From assembly GCF_000003195.3 (NCBI RefSeq), contig NC_012871.2, positions 9,101,997-9,165,996 on the forward strand: a stretch of DNA of 64,000 bases, read 5' to 3'. The DNA comes from Sorghum bicolor (taxonomy: Eukaryota; Streptophyta; Magnoliopsida; Poales; Poaceae). The notes under the pieces are model-generated. The model did not search any database. It had not been told where the DNA came from and worked only from the letters and a program-made list of their open reading frames with translations. The translations under genes were made by a program, and so were the position numbers. This document shows, piece after piece, positions 1 to 10,945 of the stretch (position 1 is its first letter; each line of letters starts with the position of its first letter).

Positions 1-2738
1 CACAAATAAAATGTAGAATAACAACATCATCATACTACAAATAGATCAAATGAAGAAAGAAGTGTACCTTGAGTCTCAGTCACAGGTCCTCAACAATTCT
101 TCACTATCTTTAAAGTACACACCGCCTCCAATAGAAACCTTTAGTCCTTAGTTAAAAATCTCCAAATCTCCACTGCAGTACATCAGGGACACACAATAAA
201 AATTTTTGGCACAATTTTTTTAATGCTATCATTGAGGCCACTCTGACTATTATGCTATCTATAGGTACTGAACATGCATGTTATTACAATATCAATAAGA
301 ATCATACATACTCTAAATAGACAAGGAAACATGTTTTACTTCAATATACATATAGACACACATAGAGAAAGGAAGGATACTATATTTAGGGGAGAAACAC
401 AGAACCTGAAAAATCTTTTCAGATTTGAAGGAGACAACACCGGAAGCAGACTTTTTGACTGAAGAAACGGGTGGTGGAGATTGATGGGGCGACGAAGGCG
501 TCATGCAAGGACATGCAACGGATGGGAGGGAGACCAGGGCGGCGGGATAGGGGATGCTCGTGGTTGGCTGTGCATGCGCTAGGTCCACAACTAGAGGGCC
601 AACCGCTGGCTTGGGGCCGAGAACTGGAGGGGCTATGGCCACCGGCAGCAGGTAGATCTAGGGGCAGCGGGCGGCGTCCATGGAGCTGCGGCCAGCTGTG
701 CACTGCGGTCTGGCCTGGAGCTGCGGGCGGCGGACCGGCTTAGAGCTGTGGGCGGCGGACCAGCCTGGAGCAGGGGCGGAATCACGGAGGGAGCTGGCGG
801 CGGACCTGAGCGCGACGTGATTTTGGTGAGCGGATGGGAGGGAGTCACGCCAGGAGAGGATAAGGTTGCCGCATGTGGAGGATAGGTTTAGGGGGTTTTA
901 TTTTTTTTTTTTAATTTTTTTACCATCTTATCTATTCGACACCGCGCCAATACCAAAAGCTAGGCGCCAATGCCAAAAGCAGAGCGGGAAAGGAAAATCT
1001 ATGCGCGGGACTTAATTTTTTCCGTGAGTTAGTAAATTTAATCTGTGTGTAAGAAACAACCCGACAGAATAATTATAATTTTTCTGTGCGTGCATATAGT
1101 TTTTTCTGTGAGGTTAGCAAAAACCGACAGAATAATATTAAATTTTCTGTGTGTATTCACACGCACAGAAAAAGTACTCTATTTTTCTGTGAGTAATTGG
1201 ATTTTTCTGGCGGTATTTTTGAAACTCACACTATTATTGCTAATTGTTCTGTGTGTACTGAGAAAAACACACAGAAAAATTCAACACCCACAGAAGTATC
1301 ACACAGCCAAGACACTGATCTGAACCTTGACAACGACACTGAAACTGTAACTAGGGAGAGCAGGGAAGCATACATGTTGGAGAGTAGCCTGCAACTAGAC
1401 ACCTGCAGAAAATAGCAAACACACACACACTAGTGACTACAAGTAGCGCAGCCAGGGAAGTGACCAATACGTAACTGAATGTGTGGAGTAACTGAAGGTG
1501 GAACTAAGCCAGTCCAAATAGAGCAAATTTTAAGGCACAAGCTGTTGAAAGGGTACCCCAAAGACCAAGAAGACGATGGGTGAAAACACAGTATATCCAA
1601 TCTTAGGGTATTTCTATCTACTCTAATTAGTGTACTAAATTTTGACACAATGGACATATGACCTGAACACTTTCTGAAAAATAAAAAACATGTCTACCCT
1701 TCTTGGAAGTACCTGTGTAGCCTTCAAACTGAGGTAATCTTGAGTACCTTGTTTACGTATTAGCAAACCTGATAAAACAATTAATATTTAAGAAAGCAAA
1801 TGATGCACAGTTAGGAAAATCTGAGATCTACATTATTGGGGGCCAAACCTGACACACATGTGACAGGAACGGAAATAATCTAGAACAATACAAAGATATT
1901 AGGGGCCAGACCTGAGATCTGCATGTGAAGTGCATGTCTCTGCTAATCTGATTGTAGTTTTAATAATGGCTACAAACACAGGTAGGAAAACCAGAGATCT
2001 ACATTATTAGGACTCAATTTGACAGGTAACACCAATTTACTTGAAATTTTATTAAAAACAAATTACCTGCATTGGTGGCCAGATCCTTCTCTCAGAGGCC
2101 CAACAAAGGGCCCGAACTGGGAAGCTTGGCATATGTTGGGAGCGTAGCAGCTTAGAGGAGGGGTGAGGTGGCGCCCGGTCATTGTTGACACTATCCAACC
2201 ATGGATCCAAGCTGCCTGTGCACAGATCGACACCGCTCGGTCAAGGCATGACAACCCAGCCACAGATCGATGATTCGGCGCCGGCCAAGATGGGGTCGTC
2301 GGCCTCGGACAGAGAGGCTAGCAGCTTCGATATGGCGCCGGCTATTGACACGACTATGGGCTTGCCAGCCCTCAGATGGGAGCAAATCGAGAGGCGGAGG
2401 CGCGTAGGGGCGGAGAGAAGCAGTGGAGTGTCGGAGGTACGGGGTTGCTCTTGGATCTGATAGGAGCGGATGAAGAGAGGGAGGAGTGCATTGAGGCAGC
2501 TGCGACGGCAGTGCGAGTTGCGGCAGGGCAGCGGTGCGGCAGCAGGAGGACAGCGTCAAGTTCTTTTTTGGGGGAAAAGGCAACACGGGTTTGCAGGACG
2601 ACGGAGAGTGCCGAAGAAGCTTTGTGGTCTGCTCTCTTCCAGGATGTGGCGTGCTGAGTTTTCAGGGTTTGGGTTTTAGACGGGGGCTTGGGTGGCACAC
2701 AAAATTTTTTCACGGACAACATTTTTCCCACCATTTTG
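1..2738. other. Repeat-rich spacer, no recognised gene
   Basis: I see no convincing gene. There are two GC-rich islands, at about 460-850 and 2170-2660. Open frames there run on both strands, start and stop without conserved motifs, and look like captured or 5'-UTR-like sequence. The first island repeats a short gagctgcgggcggcgg-like unit at about 718-770. Between 1005 and 1300 the motif ctgtg(t/c)gt, often after a T-run, recurs on both strands, which resembles the subterminal repeats of a DNA transposon. The rest is AT-rich. It may all be the interior of the CACTA element that ends near 3540, but its left end is not visible. Confidence 0.4.
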
Positions 2739-2976
2739 GGTCTTGTTTAGTCCAAAAAATTTTATAAAATGGACATTGTAGCACTTTTTTGTATTTGATA
2801 AATACTTTTCAATTATTGACTAACTATACTTAAAAGATTCATCTCGTAAATTATAGGTAAACTATGCAATTAGTTATTATTTTTATCTATATTTAATACT
2901 TCATACATGTGCCGTAAGATTCGATGTGATGGAAAATCTGAAAAAATTTTGCAAAATTTTTTGCGAACTACAAGGC
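2739..2976. mobile_element. MITE, GGCCTTGTTTAGTT family (copy 1)
   Basis: The copy begins ggtcttgtttagt and ends gaactacaaggcc, a degenerate terminal inverted repeat. The interior carries the family core: attcatctcgtaaattata, a ttagttatt...atttaatactccatacatg block and aagattcgatgtgatgg. At least seven other full or partial copies lie in this window. Both termini have diverged, so it is an old copy. Confidence 0.75.
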
Positions 2977-3169
2977 CACGGTGTCCGCACATGGCTTTTA
3001 TCCTTTTATTGTTATTTTAACTCATGATAGAAAAATAATAATAATAAAAGTTAGACAGAAAACTTCATATTTTCTAAGAATTGTTTAAATATCTATATAA
3101 TAATTCTATGTTTTTGTCAGTAATCGATAGTTACAGAATAATTGTATATTTTTATATCAATAGCTCACT

Positions 3170-3540
3170 CTGAAGTGGATGTTAGGCCAACAAAGTGCCT
3201 AAATACATAGAGAGAAATAAAAAAATGCTTACGAGACCCACTTGACTAAGTTGAGGTGGGACCCACATTGATAATTGGGCCCACATGCCACCTAGAAAAA
3301 ACGATTACACTCTATCCGTGTCTTAGATTTATGACAATAATGATTTTACCATTATAACATGGTAAAGATTGTCATGATATGGACATTGACTACATTGAAG
3401 ACACTTTTTGTGACATAAAATCATTTATGTCATTAAGTTTGAGATGGCTTTCAAAGGAACGTCATAAACTGATCGATTTAGTGACATTTTAATCACATGT
3501 CATGCTATAATCGTCATAAGATGACACATTTCTTGTAGTG
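3170..3540. mobile_element. Right terminal region of a CACTA (En/Spm-type) transposon
   Basis: The segment ends in tttcttgtagtg, the inverse of the canonical CACTACAAGAAA terminus. Upstream is a subterminal region with repeated gtcata/tgacat motifs in both orientations (about 3360-3530). CACTA elements carry exactly this kind of short subterminal repeat array. No matching left CACTACAAGAAA end or transposase is visible here, so the element either extends off the left side or is a remnant. The left limit given is approximate. Confidence 0.65.
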
Positions 3541-3706
3541 AACGTTGCCGAAATTGTAGCCGTCGCCGACATTCGTCGACGGGATCGTCGAAACGGTCGA
3601 CGCCGCCATGTTATAGGTTGGATCATCTGGCATCGTCGCCATGAGATTATCCAGTAGCGGCGTTAAGTTGAAGTATTGGTTCTCGTAGCTTGAGCCTTCG
3701 CTCGCC
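3541..3706 (-). other. Unidentified short coding-like fragment
   Basis: On the minus strand an ATG at about 3706 opens a frame starting MASEGSSYENQYF that runs into the CACTA terminus near 3540. Base composition and codon use are more gene-like than the AT-rich flanks. I do not recognise the protein. It could be the 5' part of a gene cut by the transposon, or a captured exon. It is too short to assign a function. Confidence 0.25.
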
Positions 3707-3734
3707 ATCGCACGGAGATAGAAGTTCACCCTAA

Positions 3735-3953
3735 AAACCAAAAGTTTTTAAGATTCTCCGTCACATCAAATCTTGTGGCACATGCATGAAACATTAATAT
3801 AGACGAAAACAAAAATTAATTACACAGTTTAGCTGTAAATCACGAGACGAATCTTTTAATCCTAGTTAGTCTATTATTAGATAATATTTGTTACAAACAA
3901 ACAAAAGTGCTACAGTACCGAAAATTTTTCACTTTTCGGAACTAAACAAGGCC
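3735..3953. mobile_element. MITE, GGCCTTGTTTAGTT family (copy 2, one end eroded)
   Basis: The segment carries the family interior (agattctccgtcacatc, gcacatgcatg, cacagttta, cgagacgaatctttt, gtgctacagta) and ends with the intact right terminus ggaactaaacaaggcc. The left terminus is not recognisable. Confidence 0.75.
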
Positions 3954-4123
3954 AGAGGGGAGAGCGCGAGGCTGAGTTGCGTGTGCGGCTTGAGAGGCTG
4001 AGTTGTGTGTGCGGCTTGAGAGGCTGAGTTGCGTGTGGCTTAAGTTGGACCCAGGGTATAGCGTGAGGCTGAGTTGTGTGTGCGGTTTGGAGTTACGTCC
4101 GGAGGTGCATATAGATATATATA
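3954..4123. repeat. Short GC/GT-rich tandem repeat (gaggctgagttg unit)
   Basis: The string gaggctgagttg(c/t)gtgtg(c)ggctt recurs at least four times between about 3965 and 4085 at roughly 30-40-base spacing. It is followed directly by a second, longer tandem repeat. It encodes nothing recognisable. Confidence 0.6.
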
Positions 4124-4328
4124 CTGAGCCGGGCAGTGGGAGAGTGCTCTCTGTGACAGTTGCCAGATACACACACTTGCACAATGGATAAAGAACTGAG
4201 CCAGACAGCGGGAGAGTGCTCTCTGTGACACACACACACTTGCACAATGGATAAAGAACTGAGGCGGACAGCGGGAGAGTGCTCTCTCTGACGGTTGTCA
4301 TGTACACACTTGCACAATGGATAAAGAA
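4124..4328. repeat. Three-unit 63-72 bp tandem repeat
   Basis: Three head-to-tail units lie at 4124-4195, 4196-4258 and 4259-4328. Each begins ctgag(c/g)c, contains gggagagtgctctct and ends acttgcacaatggataaagaa. Units differ by a few substitutions and by a variable CA-rich middle. Open frames across the region simply reflect the repetition. Confidence 0.8.
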
Positions 4329-4506
4329 CTGCATCGCGGTAGCGCTCAGACCAGTCACAAGAGCGCACCATGTGGCCACGAGCCAGGAGCACTATTCGCA
4401 TGCAAGCACTGCTGTGCCACCGAGCCTCATGCGGCCTGTTTGCATGTGGCCACATGCAACTACAGTTTCGCTTTTTTGTCTTGCATTGCTCCTCCTCCAG
4501 CATGCA

Positions 4507-4841
4507 TGATAGTTTCTAAAATTTTTTGTTTTATGATATTATAGCATTTTCATTTTTATTTGACAAATATTATCTAATTATAGACTATTCATCTTGTGAT
4601 TTACACACAAACTATATAATTAGTTTTATTTATATTTATATTTAATGCTCCATACGTACGTCGCAAGATTCGATGTGACGGTGAATTTTTGAAAAATTTT
4701 GGCTACTTTTTGGTAACTTTTCAAAATTTTCCGTCCACATCAAATCTTGCCGTAAATAAATAGAGCATTAAATATAGACGATACTAAAAACTAATTGGAC
4801 AGTTTACTTGTAAATCACGAGATGAATCTTTGAGTCTAGTA
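4507..4841. mobile_element. Two partial MITEs of the GGCCTTGTTTAGTT family
   Basis: Two half copies face each other. One (about 4507-4712) carries the left-type interior; the other (about 4715-4841) carries gtccacatcaaatcttg...aaatatagacg...cacgagatgaatctt. Recognisable MITE sequence stops eight bases short of the UGT stop codon at 4849, so the 3' untranslated region of that gene is probably built from MITE sequence. Confidence 0.65.
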
Positions 4842-4848
4842 TCAGCTA

Positions 4849-6336
4849 TTATAAGCTGCAATTGTAAACCCGCAGACCATACAGGATGTAGTCAACCAAC
4901 TTGTCAATGGCGATCTGAGAAGACCCAGACGACCTCTCCAAGCAGCCTTCTACTTTTGCCCTAAGCTCCTGTGCTCTTTCCCTCATCTCACCTCCCTCCC
5001 TCTCACTCATCAACTTGCTAATCGCGTCCTTGATCTTCCCCCTCTCCAGCTCCCCTTCCAGCTCCAACCCGACACCCCAAACATCCTGCACATACCTCGT
5101 GTTCATCATCTGGTCCACGGCGTCCGGCCGGCAGATCATCGGGACCCCCTCGCTGATCGCCTCCAGCGTCGAGTTCCACCCGCAGTGGCTCCAGAACCCG
5201 CCCACCGCGCGGTGGCCCAGCACCTCCTGCTGCGGCGCCCACCGGACCACCATGCCTCTGCCGGCCTTGACGGCGTCCTCGACGCCATCCGGCAGCCGCC
5301 GCCGCACGCTGTCGCCGCCGTCACAGCCTCGTACCTGGTTGGGTCGGACGACCCAGAGGAAGGGGTGGCCGCTCTCCGCCAGACCCCAGGCCACCTCCAA
5401 GAACTCGCTCCAGTCCATGGCCGCCATGCTCCCGAAGCTCACGTACAGCACTGACCGGGACCGCTGCGCGTCCAGCCACTCGATGCAGCTGCGGTCAGGG
5501 GCGAGCAAGCTGCTCCTGGAGGAGTTGTTGGAGGAGAGCTTGTGGAGTGGGCCGGCGGCGAGGATCACCGGGAGGTCGTCGGCGGCGAGCTCGTCGCGGA
5601 GCCTCCCGATCTCGGCCGCCTCCAGTGCCTCGAACGTGTTGATGACGAGGCCGGAGCAACCTCTCACTGTCTCGCTGGCCCGGGCGAGGACTCTGCGGAC
5701 CAGCTCGTGGTCGCTGTGCTTTGAGTAGACGAGGTCCTTCACTCGCAGAGGCGGCAGCTCCGGCACCGGCGTGCACACCTCCGACTCTCGCGGCGGCAGG
5801 TAGCCCTTGTCGTGCAGCATGGGGTACGCCAGGAAGCAGCCGAAGCAGGCGGCGCTGCCGGTGCGCAGGACCAGCGTGGGCAGCCCGATCTTCCTGGCCG
5901 CCATGTGCACGGCGAGGAGGTTGGCGTCGATGAAGAGGCACGCGGCGCGGGGGTGGGAGGAGGAGTGGGACTCGTCCGCGAGCACGGCGGACGCCAGCGC
6001 TTCCTCGACGGCGGACGACGCCTCCATGGCGGCGTTCATGGCGAGGATGATGTCGATGATCCTCCCCGTGGCGACGACGTCGGCGGGCGTGCCGTCGGCG
6101 ACGGCCACGAACTGGAACTCCGGGTACCGCGCCGGGTCCAGCGCGTTGAAGCGCGTGTGCAGCACGGTGACGGCGAGGCCCCGGGAGTGGAGCACCCCCG
6201 CCAGGTGCAGCATCGGGTCGATGTGGCCCTGGAACGGCAGCGGGAACACCAGCACGCGTGCTGCACTACGCGGCTGCAGATGAGGACCCCTGCTGCCGTG
6301 GACGTCGCCGTCGCGAGCTTCTTGGACGCCGGCCAT
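4849..6336 (-). CDS. Family-1 UDP-glycosyltransferase (UGT76/BX9-like), intact, intronless
   Basis: Predicted cytosolic GT1 enzyme that moves a sugar, probably glucose, from a UDP-sugar to a small hydroxylated acceptor. The frame encodes 495 aa from the chosen start, normal for plant UGTs. The N-terminal acceptor-binding half has FPLPFQGH with the expected catalytic His38. The C-terminal half has a complete 44-residue PSPG donor-binding box (about 366-409) from WAPQQEVLGH through SHCGWNST to the terminal VDQ; the final Gln is typical of UDP-glucose users. ELPPLRVKDL and the box wording resemble the UGT76 clade, which includes benzoxazinoid glucosyltransferases; that assignment is by eye. The frame stays open upstream to an ATG at 6429, but ATG 6334-6336 (MAGVQ) has better context and matches the MAG start of the paralogue at 31481. 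The real acceptor is unknown. The stop lies next to a MITE remnant. Confidence 0.9.
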   Translation of the reverse strand: MAGVQEARDGDVHGSRGPHLQPRSAARVLVFPLPFQGHIDPMLHLAGVLHSRGLAVTVLHTRFNALDPARYPEFQFVAVADGTPADVVATGRIIDIILAMNAAMEASSAVEEALASAVLADESHSSSHPRAACLFIDANLLAVHMAARKIGLPTLVLRTGSAACFGCFLAYPMLHDKGYLPPRESEVCTPVPELPPLRVKDLVYSKHSDHELVRRVLARASETVRGCSGLVINTFEALEAAEIGRLRDELAADDLPVILAAGPLHKLSSNNSSRSSLLAPDRSCIEWLDAQRSRSVLYVSFGSMAAMDWSEFLEVAWGLAESGHPFLWVVRPNQVRGCDGGDSVRRRLPDGVEDAVKAGRGMVVRWAPQQEVLGHRAVGGFWSHCGWNSTLEAISEGVPMICRPDAVDQMMNTRYVQDVWGVGLELEGELERGKIKDAISKLMSEREGGEMRERAQELRAKVEGCLERSSGSSQIAIDKLVDYILYGLRVYNCSL

Positions 6337-6429
6337 CGCTACTGCCTGCTGTGCGCTGGTGTACGCTCGGTGACGGTGAGCGCTACTGAGCATGTACTGG
6401 ACTACTGGTGGATGGATGGGCAAAAACAA

Positions 6430-7053
6430 GTTGGGGATACAGCATACAGGATGTTTCGTGTTGATCGATGATCGAATGAATTATTGGACGATGGTAGTTT
6501 TGGTACACATGCGTCATGCTGCGTGCGTGGCAACAATGAAGCGCCTGCACCTTCGCTTGACGTCATTGGTGACGAATCGGGGCTGTTTGGTGGTTTGAAA
6601 ATGAAATTATTGTTGGCTATTTTAATATGAGAGAAAAATATTTTTGGCTGATAGAAAAAATACGGCTAAATAAGAGTTGTTAGGCATTGTCTGATGCTAT
6701 CACTCTCCAAAGTGCAAACTGATCATTAAGACTACGAGTTATTTGTTTGAGTTTATCTGTTGAATTTATTAATCATTTAACAGTTTTTTTCTTTCAACGA
6801 TACCCTTTCTGTCAAGCGAATAGTCTACCTTTTGTCAGCGGACATCGTCTGATCATTGGGGCGTGTGCTGGCAACGCAATCGCACAAGTTTGGTCTTGTT
6901 TTGGAGTCGGATAATACCAACACCAGAGCTAAAGGACCAAAATGCCCTTGGAAAGGAATTGATATCAACCTCTCACGAAGCATAGGACAGGGATTCAATG
7001 ATTTGTCTTGAGCAAGTTACATTGTAACCTACCTCCTCCATCTATTCCTCCAA
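6430..7053. other. Upstream region of the first UGT and AT-rich spacer
   Basis: This holds the promoter side of the minus-strand UGT. I see no clear TATA box at a sensible distance. From about 6575 there is ggctgtttggtggttt followed by an AT-rich stretch, which could be the eroded end of another MITE. No gene is visible. Confidence 0.35.
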
Positions 7054-7302
7054 GGTCTTGTTTAGTTCAAATTTTTTTTTGTAAAATTTTAAATTTTTCA
7101 GATATTCTTCGTCACATTAAATTTTACGGCATATGTATAAAATATTAAATATAGATAAGAAAATAACTAATTGCATAGTTTTGTCTGTAACTTACGAGAC
7201 GAATCTTTTTGAGCCTAACTAATCTATGATTGGATAATATTTGTCAAATACAAACGAAAGTGCTACAATGTCTATTTTGTAATTTCTTTTTTTGGAACTA
7301 AA
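7054..7302. mobile_element. MITE, GGCCTTGTTTAGTT family (copy 3)
   Basis: It begins ggtcttgtttagttc and ends tttttttggaactaaa. The interior holds the family blocks cgtcacattaaattttacggc, aaatatagataag and gagacgaatcttttt. It abuts the 3' portion of the LINE that follows. Confidence 0.8.
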
Positions 7303-8138
7303 ATCAGATGGTTGTCTCCGTGCCATCGCCGCCGCCATTGGTCCCACCAGGCTAGCAAGGACGTGCCACCCACCTAGGATGCGTCTGCTTCGAGTACCGC
7401 TAGCATGGTCCACCAGACCTGGCGCGAGTACGAGCACGAGGCGACGATGTCGTCAATGGTTTCGGGATCTTGGTCGCAGAGGTAGCAGTGGTCGTCTGCG
7501 TGTAGCCCATGTCGTCTCCTCCTATCCGCGGTCCAGTGGCGTCCCCGGATGGCAAGCCATAAGAAGATTTTGACTCGAAGGGGGGCCCATGTCTTCCATA
7601 TCCTGGAGCATCCACGGATCGGGTGTGATGCTGTGAGCAGCGCCTGGTATGCTGACCTAGGGGTGTACTTGCCATCCGCTGTCCAACGCTAGATCAGGCT
7701 ATCCTCGTTGTCGCCCAACTGTATTTGGGACACTAGGTCCCACAGCCTGAGGTAGTCTAGGATGGCCGAGGTGGTGATCCCTCTGGAGATCTGGCGTACC
7801 CAAGCCCTTCCAGCCAAGCCTGCGGCGACGATTGTCATCTTGATGTCCCTTTGGTTGACGAATTCTAGGAGTGAGGGCGCAACATCCTTCACCGTCTGGC
7901 CCTGGATCCATCTCCCTTCTAGAATGCCGTGGAGCGGCCGTTCCTGAGTATGGTGTACGTGGAGGCGTTGAAGAAGGCCTGCACTTCCTTGGATGGAGCG
8001 ATGTGCAGGTTTGTCCAGGCCCTGCTCTCGTCGACTTGCTGCAGCCACAACCATCTGGTTTGTAGGGCAATGCTGGTCAGGTGCAGGTCGGGGATGCCGA
8101 GGCCCCCAAGGTCGGTCGGGCGGCAGACTGTTCGCTAG

Positions 8139-8327
8139 GCTACCATGCACTTTCCCGCCTCTTTTCCGGTCCATAGGAATCTGCGGCAGATGGCGTTGAT
8201 CTCTTCTATTGCCCAAGGTGGTAGGCCGTCCGCAATGAGGGTGTAGATGGGGATGGCGGAGAGGACTGATTTTACCCAGATCAGCTGCCCGCTTCTGGCC
8301 ATGAGCGGCCCGTAGCATCCTGCGAGC
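8139..8327. repeat. 189-bp direct repeat, left copy (LINE sequence)
   Basis: This stretch of LINE RT sequence, gctaccatgcac to tgcgagc, recurs at 10243-10431 in the same orientation with about two substitutions by eye. The copies flank an inserted copia fragment. Confidence 0.9.
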
Positions 8328-8336
8328 GGCCCGTAG

Positions 8337-9423
8337 TAAATTTCTTCACTTGTTCATTGAGCTCATTGTTCTCCTTCAAAAGGTTAGTCTCACAAGACAA
8401 AGAAGTAGAACAAGCATCTATATGTGAAGAACATGGCATAGATAATAAATCATCACAAGAGGTGGATACATGCTTCTTGCCTACATCACAAGGGTTAGTA
8501 ACAATATGTGATTGATCATTTGACCCAAATGATGAGCTCTCACTAGTTTTAGTTTCTTCATTAGACATCTTCTTAGTGAGAGAAGCATGATCTTCTACCA
8601 AGTTATCATGAGCAACACAAAGTTCCTCATGAACTAATTTTAGCTCCTCATGTGAACAAGTAGTAACATAAAGTAGATGCTTTTGTTGTTCACATGTGGT
8701 CTTTAGAAATGAGTTTTCATTTTTCAGTTTACTTGTTTTAGCCATCTCATTTCTTAAAGCTTTGGTGAGTCTACATACAAGCTCAAAATTTGGATCATCA
8801 CAATCAACAATCACATCACCAATAGATACCATAGTGTCACCATGTGACATGAAGCAATGTGGTGATGTAGTAGATGAGCTTGTGGAAGCATCACTCTCAT
8901 AGCCATCATCTTCATCATCAAGTGTGCATGGAGTAGCATCATCATTTGCATCATTTGTGGCATCATCATCGTCCTTGTCAAGTGATCTTGTAGAATGATC
9001 ATCATCTTCTTCACTTGACAATGAGGTGGAGCAATCCTCCACAACCACCATGTTGTGGTCATGCTCAACATCCTCATTTGTGCCCACCTTTGGCACATCA
9101 TCTTCTTTGGATATTGCCCCATATTTCTTATTGAGAAATACCCAAATCTCATGGGCGGACTTCATATCCATGATCTCACCAAATATATTATCTTTCATAG
9201 ATGAGTAGAAGATGTTAGTAGCTTGGCAATCAAGATGTAGGCATTTCTTTTGCGCTTGAGTTGCAACCTTTTTATCAATTGCACAAGAAAAGCCCACATC
9301 TACGATCCACCACATTTGAGGAGAAATAAACTTAAAATTGCATTGCATCCAATTTCTCCACCGTGCAAAGTGTGTGCCATCAAAAATGTGTGGACACTCA
9401 ACATCTAGCCCATAAGCCGCCAT
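8337..9423 (-). pseudogene. Copia gag polyprotein, N-terminal part only
   Basis: The frame opens after the primer-binding site with a retrotransposon gag (UBN2/DUF4219-like) N-terminus. It continues through a long acidic Ser/Asp-rich stretch and a Lys/Glu-rich helical stretch. It then fuses to LINE-derived residues ending ATGRSWPEAGS. The zinc knuckle, protease and downstream domains are missing. It would act only in retrotransposon particle formation and is not functional here. Confidence 0.7.
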
Positions 9424-10242
9424 CCTCTCGGGTCGGTGAAGACCACAAATGAGAGACCTAGCTTTGATACCACTTGAAGGGTCGAGATGGCGGACTAGAG
9501 GGGGGGTGAATAGTCCTTTCTAAAAAATATTACGCCGGCTAACCGAAACAAATGCGAAATTAAAACTATCGGTCTAGCCAAGACTACACCCCTCTATCTA
9601 AGTTCTCTAGCACCTTGTAAAAGATCCTAAACAAGCAAACAAGGTGCTACCTTAGCAAGAGCTCACCTAATCAATTCTAGGAGCAAGGTCACACAAACCT
9701 ATGCAACTAGTACTTTGCAAACCGGGTAGCTCCTACACAACTAGTAAGCAAAAGCACAAAGCTCCTAAGCTCACTAGCAAGCTCAATAACAAGGCAACTA
9801 ATGCCAAATTAGAGAGCGCAACTTACTTAGCTACACAAACTAAGCAATGTGACTAACAAGGTTACACAAACCAAATTAGTCATGCAAGGGGAACTACTTC
9901 TAGCTACACAAGCAAGAAGGTAACTAGCAAGCTACACAAGCTAACTAATTACAAGAGCAACTACACAAGCACAAGTATATGAATGTAAGAACAAGCTTGT
10001 GTTAGGGACTTGCAAACCAACGGGAAGAACAATGTTGACACGATGATTTTCTCCCGAGGTTCACTTGGTTGCCACCAAGCTACGTCCCCGTTGAGACAAG
10101 CTCCAAGGTTGCCGCCGGTGCTCTTGCTAGTGGTGACCTGCAAGTCACACTCTCCCACGTGGAGTGCTTACCACAAGCTCTAGCACTTGACCCGGCTGGA
10201 CCACTTGTCGCTCTTCACGTCTCGCAACTAGAGTTGCTCTTC
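8337..10242 (-). mobile_element. Copia (SIRE/Maximus-like) gag plus partial LTR fragment
   Basis: Read on the minus strand: a partial LTR (10242-9475), then a primer-binding site TGGTATCAAAGC (9461-9472, initiator-Met type), then a gag frame starting at 9423 that opens MAAYGLDVECPHIFDGTHF and contains the gag-like FDGTHFARWRNWM. Acidic low-complexity and coiled-coil-like segments follow. The frame breaks at about 8337, where it runs into LINE sequence. Neither LTR end nor any pol is complete. The LTR segment is related to the two solo LTRs at 12243 and 27625. It is a fragment, not a simple transposition product. Confidence 0.8.
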
Positions 10243-10431
10243 GCTACCATGCACTTTCCCGCCTCTTTTCCGGTCCATAGGAATCTGCGGCAGATGGCGT
10301 TGATCGCTTCTATTGCCCAAGGTGGTAGGCCGTCCGCAATGAGGGTGTAGATGGGGATGGCGGAGAGGACTGATTTTACCCAGATCAGCTGCCCGCTTCT
10401 GGCCATGAGCGGCCCGTAGCATCTTGCGAGC
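10243..10431. repeat. 189-bp direct repeat, right copy (LINE sequence)
   Basis: Same sequence as 8139-8327. Here it continues smoothly into upstream LINE RT sequence, so this copy is in its native context on its right side. Confidence 0.9.
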
Positions 10432-10945
10432 CGCCTTTCGATGGCCTCAACGGTCGATTGGATCCTCGCTTTCGGGATCCTCCTTGTGCTCAGCGGCAGG
10501 CTGAGGTATGTAATTGGGAATTCGGCGAGCTGGCACCCGAGTATCTGCTGGAGTTGTGGTAGGTTGTCGTCTGGCGTGTAGATCGACGTGATGGAGCATT
10601 TGGTGAGGTTTGTCCTGAGGCCCGAGGCCTCGGCGAAGATGGAGAGGATCTCCCTGATAGCCCTAGCATCTGCAGCATTTGGGTGCATGAAGATGATTAC
10701 ATCGTCTGCATAGAGGCTGCAGTGGTGCCGAAGTGTAGGTGGCCGCATCGGCTGTAGCAGTCTGTCATCCGCTGCCGTGGAGACGAGGCGTGTGAGCACC
10801 TCCATGGCGATGATGAAGAGCATAGGAGATAGCGAGTCCCCCTGGCGCACTCCTCTCCTGTGCTTGATTGGTGCTCCGGGCCGCCCATTTGTTTTGTTAT
10901 TACCATCTGAATACTCACATGTGACGCCCCAATATGACAGCTGAT

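Larger units (their letters stand above)
7303..10945 (-). mobile_element. 5'-truncated L1-type LINE fragment, interrupted
   Basis: Minus-strand LINE remnant. The reverse transcriptase part (10243 to about 10945) has GVRQGDSLSPMLF and the catalytic YADDVIIF. The downstream part (7303-8327) encodes the end of the RT followed by a zinc-binding RT-associated domain: in a frame without an ATG, about 7400-7600 reads KIFLWLAIRGRHWTADRR then CYLCDQDPETIDD. No endonuclease or ORF1 is present, so the 5' end is missing. The body is split by a copia fragment at 8337-10242, which is flanked by a 189-bp repeat of LINE sequence. It is related to, but distinct from, the larger LINE at 12.2-30 kb. Confidence 0.85.

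Noticed and set aside
3514..3741. 75-aa frame as a complete gene
   Set aside because: Its C-terminal end is translated from the CACTA terminus, so the frame is a chimera of a possible fragment and transposon sequence.
5495..6471. Several long GC-rich frames overlapping the first UGT
   Set aside because: They are out-of-frame shadows of a GC-rich coding region; only the minus-strand frame has UGT motifs.
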